Positions 60,434-64,000 of a stretch of DNA of 64,000 nucleotides are shown here, in pieces. This DNA comes from Chromobotia macracanthus. Lineage: Eukaryota; Chordata; Actinopteri; Cypriniformes; Botiidae. The stretch covers positions 310,001 through 374,000 of the forward strand of contig JAZGTH010000098.1 in NCBI GenBank assembly GCA_036877525.1, read 5' to 3'. Position 1 is the stretch's first letter; the number at the start of each line of letters is the position of its first letter. The position numbers and the translations under genes are program-made. A model generated the notes under the pieces. The model saw nothing but the letters and a program-made list of their open reading frames with translations. It was not told where the DNA came from and searched no databases.

Positions 60434-60775
60434 CCCAGTTAACAGGGAACATTCTCAGAACATTGGCTAACGTTCTCTAAAGTTTTCTCTAAAATGCAGT
60501 TATCAAAAACATTTTAGCAGTAATGTTAATAAAATGTATTTAACATTATATATCATATATATCAAAAATGTTATTCTTGAGTTGTTAGTGGAATGTTTTA
60601 TAAACATTTTAAATCTTTGAAATGAAACACAATTTTGCATAATGTTCTTATAACCAATCATTAACATTAATACAACAAATTTTGGATGTTACTAGAATAT
60701 CCAAAATAACATTTTTACTGTTTTTGTTACTTCATGGAAACATTAAGGAAACGTTCTTACAACTAAAAGCTGGCA
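60434..60775 (+). mobile_element. MITE family A copy, near full length
   Basis: Begins CCCAGTTAACAGGGAACATTC after ACATA. It has the TATATATCATATATATC centre and ends GAAACGTTCTTACAACTAAAAGCTGG. Confidence 0.85.
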
Positions 60776-63633
60776 GCTGTCTCTTATGTTATGGCTAGGC
60801 TTCTATCAACGTGAAATTATTTCCCACTCCGATTTATTTCGTAAAGCTCGGATCACATTGAGATTGAGATGGCACTCTAGCTGTGCTAATTTCCCAACTT
60901 TAATTTTATTACACATACGCTGAAAACGAGATGAAACAGTGATTAGACAAATTAGTGCAACCGCTGGCATATTACCGTAGGATGGCCCGGTTCCTATCGA
61001 GATCATCCTTTGGTGGAAGTGAAGACCTGATCCTCCCCTGCTAGCCTCAATCACACAGACTCATAAGCATGGCCCAGTTCAGCAAGCTCACCACTGCATG
61101 AATCACTCAAGAAGGTACGACGTGTGATCCATTTAAAAGCTCAAATAGAATCAGGTGTAGATTTTCAGGGCGTTTGGGTTGCTTGATTTTGAAGCAGCTG
61201 TCATACTGAAATCAGCAGGAATCAAAACAAGGTATTTTTGTTGATAAAACACACCTTTTCAGTGTAAAAAACTCTGGAAAAAGATGGTTTTAGATACTGA
61301 AGCATACTGAAGCAGTATGATAAATTGTATCAACTTTACCTCTATCTCTCACATACTTATTTTTTAAGTTAAACATGATCTCTACTAGAGCTGTAATCGA
61401 AAGAAATAAGTGCATTAACTGCTTATTGCTGATCAGAGACGGATGGCTGTTCTCATTATATCGGCAGTTTGTGTGAAGTATGACTGTGTACCTCATAACA
61501 GGCCAAACTAGAGGAGATGTCCAGTCATTCCTGTGTCTGTTCACATCACGATGCTGTCACAGAAAAGTCGGATTTTGAAATGGTAAAGAGTGTCATTGAT
61601 TGTTTTGCGTAATAATTGTGTGTGTTATGTGTTTTTATGTGATGCTAGCAACATGCTGACATCAAACTATTGAAATCAGTTGTTACTTTTATGCTCTCAT
61701 GTCGGTTAGGATGCTGTCCTATATGACTTTCACTGGTGATTGTACAGCCTTCAAAGACAGCACTATTGTCTAGAGTAAAAGATGGCAGAAAAGTGCTTAT
61801 ATTGGTTCAGTTCAAATCATTGGCAATCATAGGGTGAATTTCAGTCCTTTATTCCAAATGACAGAAACAGAAGATGGAGACACCTGACAATTTATCATCT
61901 GCCAGACCTCTGTCTTGGATTTAGAGCCCCTCTCTGTGTGACTGAAAACTGAATTATATGTATATCTTTGAGTTTAATATCTGACATTAGGTAATGGAAA
62001 ATTAGAGCCGTCAATTAGATTGGACAGTCAGAATTGCTGGATTTTAAAATGAATTTGGACATGGACAAACTAGGATAAAATTTGTCTAATACAAATTAAT
62101 GGCTATGATTGGGTGTTACAGAGGAGGTCTCTGCTCCACCTCCTCCGTGCCACCAGAGGGAACCATCACCGGAGTAGTAACCGGTGTTCATTCCAATTAG
62201 ACTCCATTTCCCATCATGCTTCATACCTGTGATTAACCTCTGAACTCTGAACACCTGAACTCTATTAGCCTTCATATTTACATCCGTGTTTTTACAGACA
62301 ATCCTTGTGAAGTCTTGTTTTGCCCCGGCTACAATTCTGAGCAGTTTCCATTGTGTTCTTATTATCTGTATATTGACCTTGGAGCTAGTTTATACTACCT
62401 TTTGCCTGTTTGCTGCCTGCCTCGACCCTTGCCTCATGTTATGTCTCTGCCTTGCCCTTATTAATCCTGTTTGTTGGTACTCGACCTTTGCCTGTCTCAT
62501 TATTCTGATAAAGTTGCAAATGGATCCCCGTGTGAACGGCTCATCATTACATTGGGATTGTTTCTCAGTTTTATACAAATTTATTTTCTCTGCTCTTGCT
62601 TCTCGCTTTATCTTTGTTTTCAGTCCGCAGTACCAAATCTCATCTGTGACGTATAGCTTGTTTCTCAAAAACCTAAGAGATGAAAATTACAGATTTGGAT
62701 CAAAACATCTCGCCTCGAACCAAAAACATGCATCAGTGACAGCTTCATTAAAAAGCAGAATGATATTAAAAACTTACTGCTTCATTTAGTGAAACTCCCT
62801 AATGAATTGATTGCAATTAAGCCTGATCAATCTTCCATGGCTGTTTTTAAATCATTTCTGCAGTGACCACATGGACAATTAATTAGGCAAATTCACAAGA
62901 GATTAAAACCCTGTGGAAGTCTCTTTCTAATGTATAACACAAGTTGTGCCGTGCCTCCGAAATAGTTCTTACTGTGTATAACTTGAAAGAGAATTTTTTT
63001 CTTTAAGATGTTTCAACTGCGTTATATTTGCAGTTGCCAAATGATCCATGCAGTAAGTTGACACAGAGGGTGTCTCAGCTCAACCAACAAAAACGGCTGA
63101 ATATATTTAGGTTTGCGGTAACATCCGTGCACTGAAAGCTCTGATATAAATTACACTTTAGTGGTATGCTGAATTTATTAGTATTTATGTGGGGGAAAAA
63201 ATATTTTTAAAGTAAATTATGTACATTTACATGAACTCGCTCAATTTGTTTATTTATAGGGTCTTTTATACCAAAGTATGATTGAGAATGTTACCATTGC
63301 ATAGTAAATATGTAGGCTATATGTATATATTAATATAAATAATATGTATTTGTATTGCAAAATATGTAATAATACGTATATATCTGAGTTTATGGTGACA
63401 TTGAAAACCATTTCTGTAAATATATTATATATATTATTGAAAAAAGGCATTTTTGTGAAGGTTTGTTACCAGTATATAAACATATGGAATGCCATATGGT
63501 CAGTGTATAAGTGCCCATTTAACAACAGAAAATAGCAAACAAAGAAAACGGGTTTGTCTCTTCACATGCAGGATTCTCAGTCTATTTTGGTCAAATTATT
63601 GTTAACCAACTCTTTCATACCCTTCCTCATCAC

Positions 63634-63877
63634 TTAAAGCTGTAATCCATAACATAAAAATAAACCAAAAACAGCTAGTAAGTACATATCAAAACAATAA
63701 CCTTACCTTACCCCAATTCACAACGGTAAGTTGTTTGAGCTGACAAGTTGGATTTCGCAGGAAATGTCAGTTTGACTTCAACATACCTAAACGTATATGT
63801 AAATAAAGTAACCTGCAATTATATGTTTCAACCAGAGATGGCGATAGAGAGGCAAAAGTTATGGATTACAGCTTTAA
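63634..63877. mobile_element. MITE family B copy with perfect 20-bp inverted repeats
   Basis: TTAAAGCTGTAATCCATAAC at the left and GTTATGGATTACAGCTTTAA at the right are exact reverse complements. The 244-bp interior has no coding capacity. Confidence 0.9.
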
Positions 63878-64000
63878 TTTGTAATGTAATTTCTCAGTAT
63901 GGTACAGTATACTTCAGCGTACTTATAGTTGCTTTTGTGTTGGATAAGGAAATATTTTGTGTCCCATCTCTTTATGGAGATTTGACTTCATCGCATATTC

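Larger units (their letters stand above)
51775..64000. other. Non-coding region to the right edge
   Basis: About 12 kb without a recognisable exon. AACGTT-rich elements lie at 52447, 54878, 56941 and 60434, CTGCAG-ended MITEs at 58262 and 63634, a SINE at 56310, and microsatellites at 55710 and 58735. Low-complexity CTGT/CTAT sequence covers 59240-59640. Repeat-poor stretches at 55860-56100 and 60080-60420 could be conserved non-coding elements. A tandem AATCTCTCAAGCCTCCGTT pair lies at 53553-53590. Sequence at about 62110-62540 resembles a transposon end, but was not identified. Confidence 0.45.

Noticed and set aside
62286..62789. 167-codon open frame on plus strand
   Set aside because: No domain, no splice partner, and part of the region resembles a transposon end; composition is that of non-coding DNA.

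Overview
This is a vertebrate chromosome window, almost certainly from a cypriniform (carp- or zebrafish-like) fish. Genes are split by GT-AG introns, intergenic DNA is AT-rich, and (AT)n/(GT)n/(CT)n microsatellites, tRNA-derived SINEs and non-autonomous DNA transposons of the kinds abundant in cyprinids are common. I see no prokaryotic operon, CRISPR array, replication origin or free-standing RNA gene.

Five genes can be built exon by exon with matching splice phases. A sixth is partial. (1) 1-6109, minus: 5' part of a long Ser/Thr-rich protein that runs off the left edge and that I do not recognise; its last visible exon is open for about 807 codons. (2) 13167-17512, plus: chondrolectin (chodl), 7 coding exons, 299 aa, single-pass membrane C-type lectin. 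(3) 20934-22292, minus: c-type lysozyme (lyz), 4 exons, 145 aa, both catalytic acids and all eight cysteines present. (4) 28302-28956, minus: cAMP-dependent protein kinase inhibitor alpha (pkia), 2 coding exons, 77 aa, with a non-coding first exon near 31.43-31.53 kb. (5) 32570-38794, plus: zc2hc1a, 10 exons, 321 aa. (6) 40621-43196, minus: interleukin-7 (il7), 5 exons, 181 aa.

The pkia - zc2hc1a - il7 order matches the human 8q21 neighbourhood PKIA-ZC2HC1A-IL7, and that linkage is the main support for the divergent il7 call. Here pkia and zc2hc1a are head-to-head about 1 kb apart, and zc2hc1a and il7 are tail-to-tail with predicted poly(A) signals about 200 bp apart. Lysozyme and IL-7 are immune genes and chodl acts in motor-axon growth, but nothing here suggests a functional cluster.

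Right of il7 (43.2-64 kb) I find no recognisable coding exon. A CpG-richer block at 51.48-51.77 kb ends in a strong splice donor and may be the non-coding first exon of a plus-strand gene lying beyond the window. The rest is intergenic: repeats, microsatellites and a few stretches that read like conserved non-coding elements.

The most striking non-genic signal is a family of roughly 120-350 bp AACGTT-rich elements ending in CCCAGCTAACA / TGTTAGCTGGG, present at least 14 times in both orientations. Smaller families include one with perfect 20-bp terminal inverted repeats, a Tc1/mariner-type element, and one that stops 25 bp short of a chodl splice acceptor. I found no convincing new multi-gene system. 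The best leads are the unrecognised left-edge gene with its tandemly duplicated splice donor, the alternative C-terminal reading frame of il7, a GC-AG intron in pkia and the transposon families.
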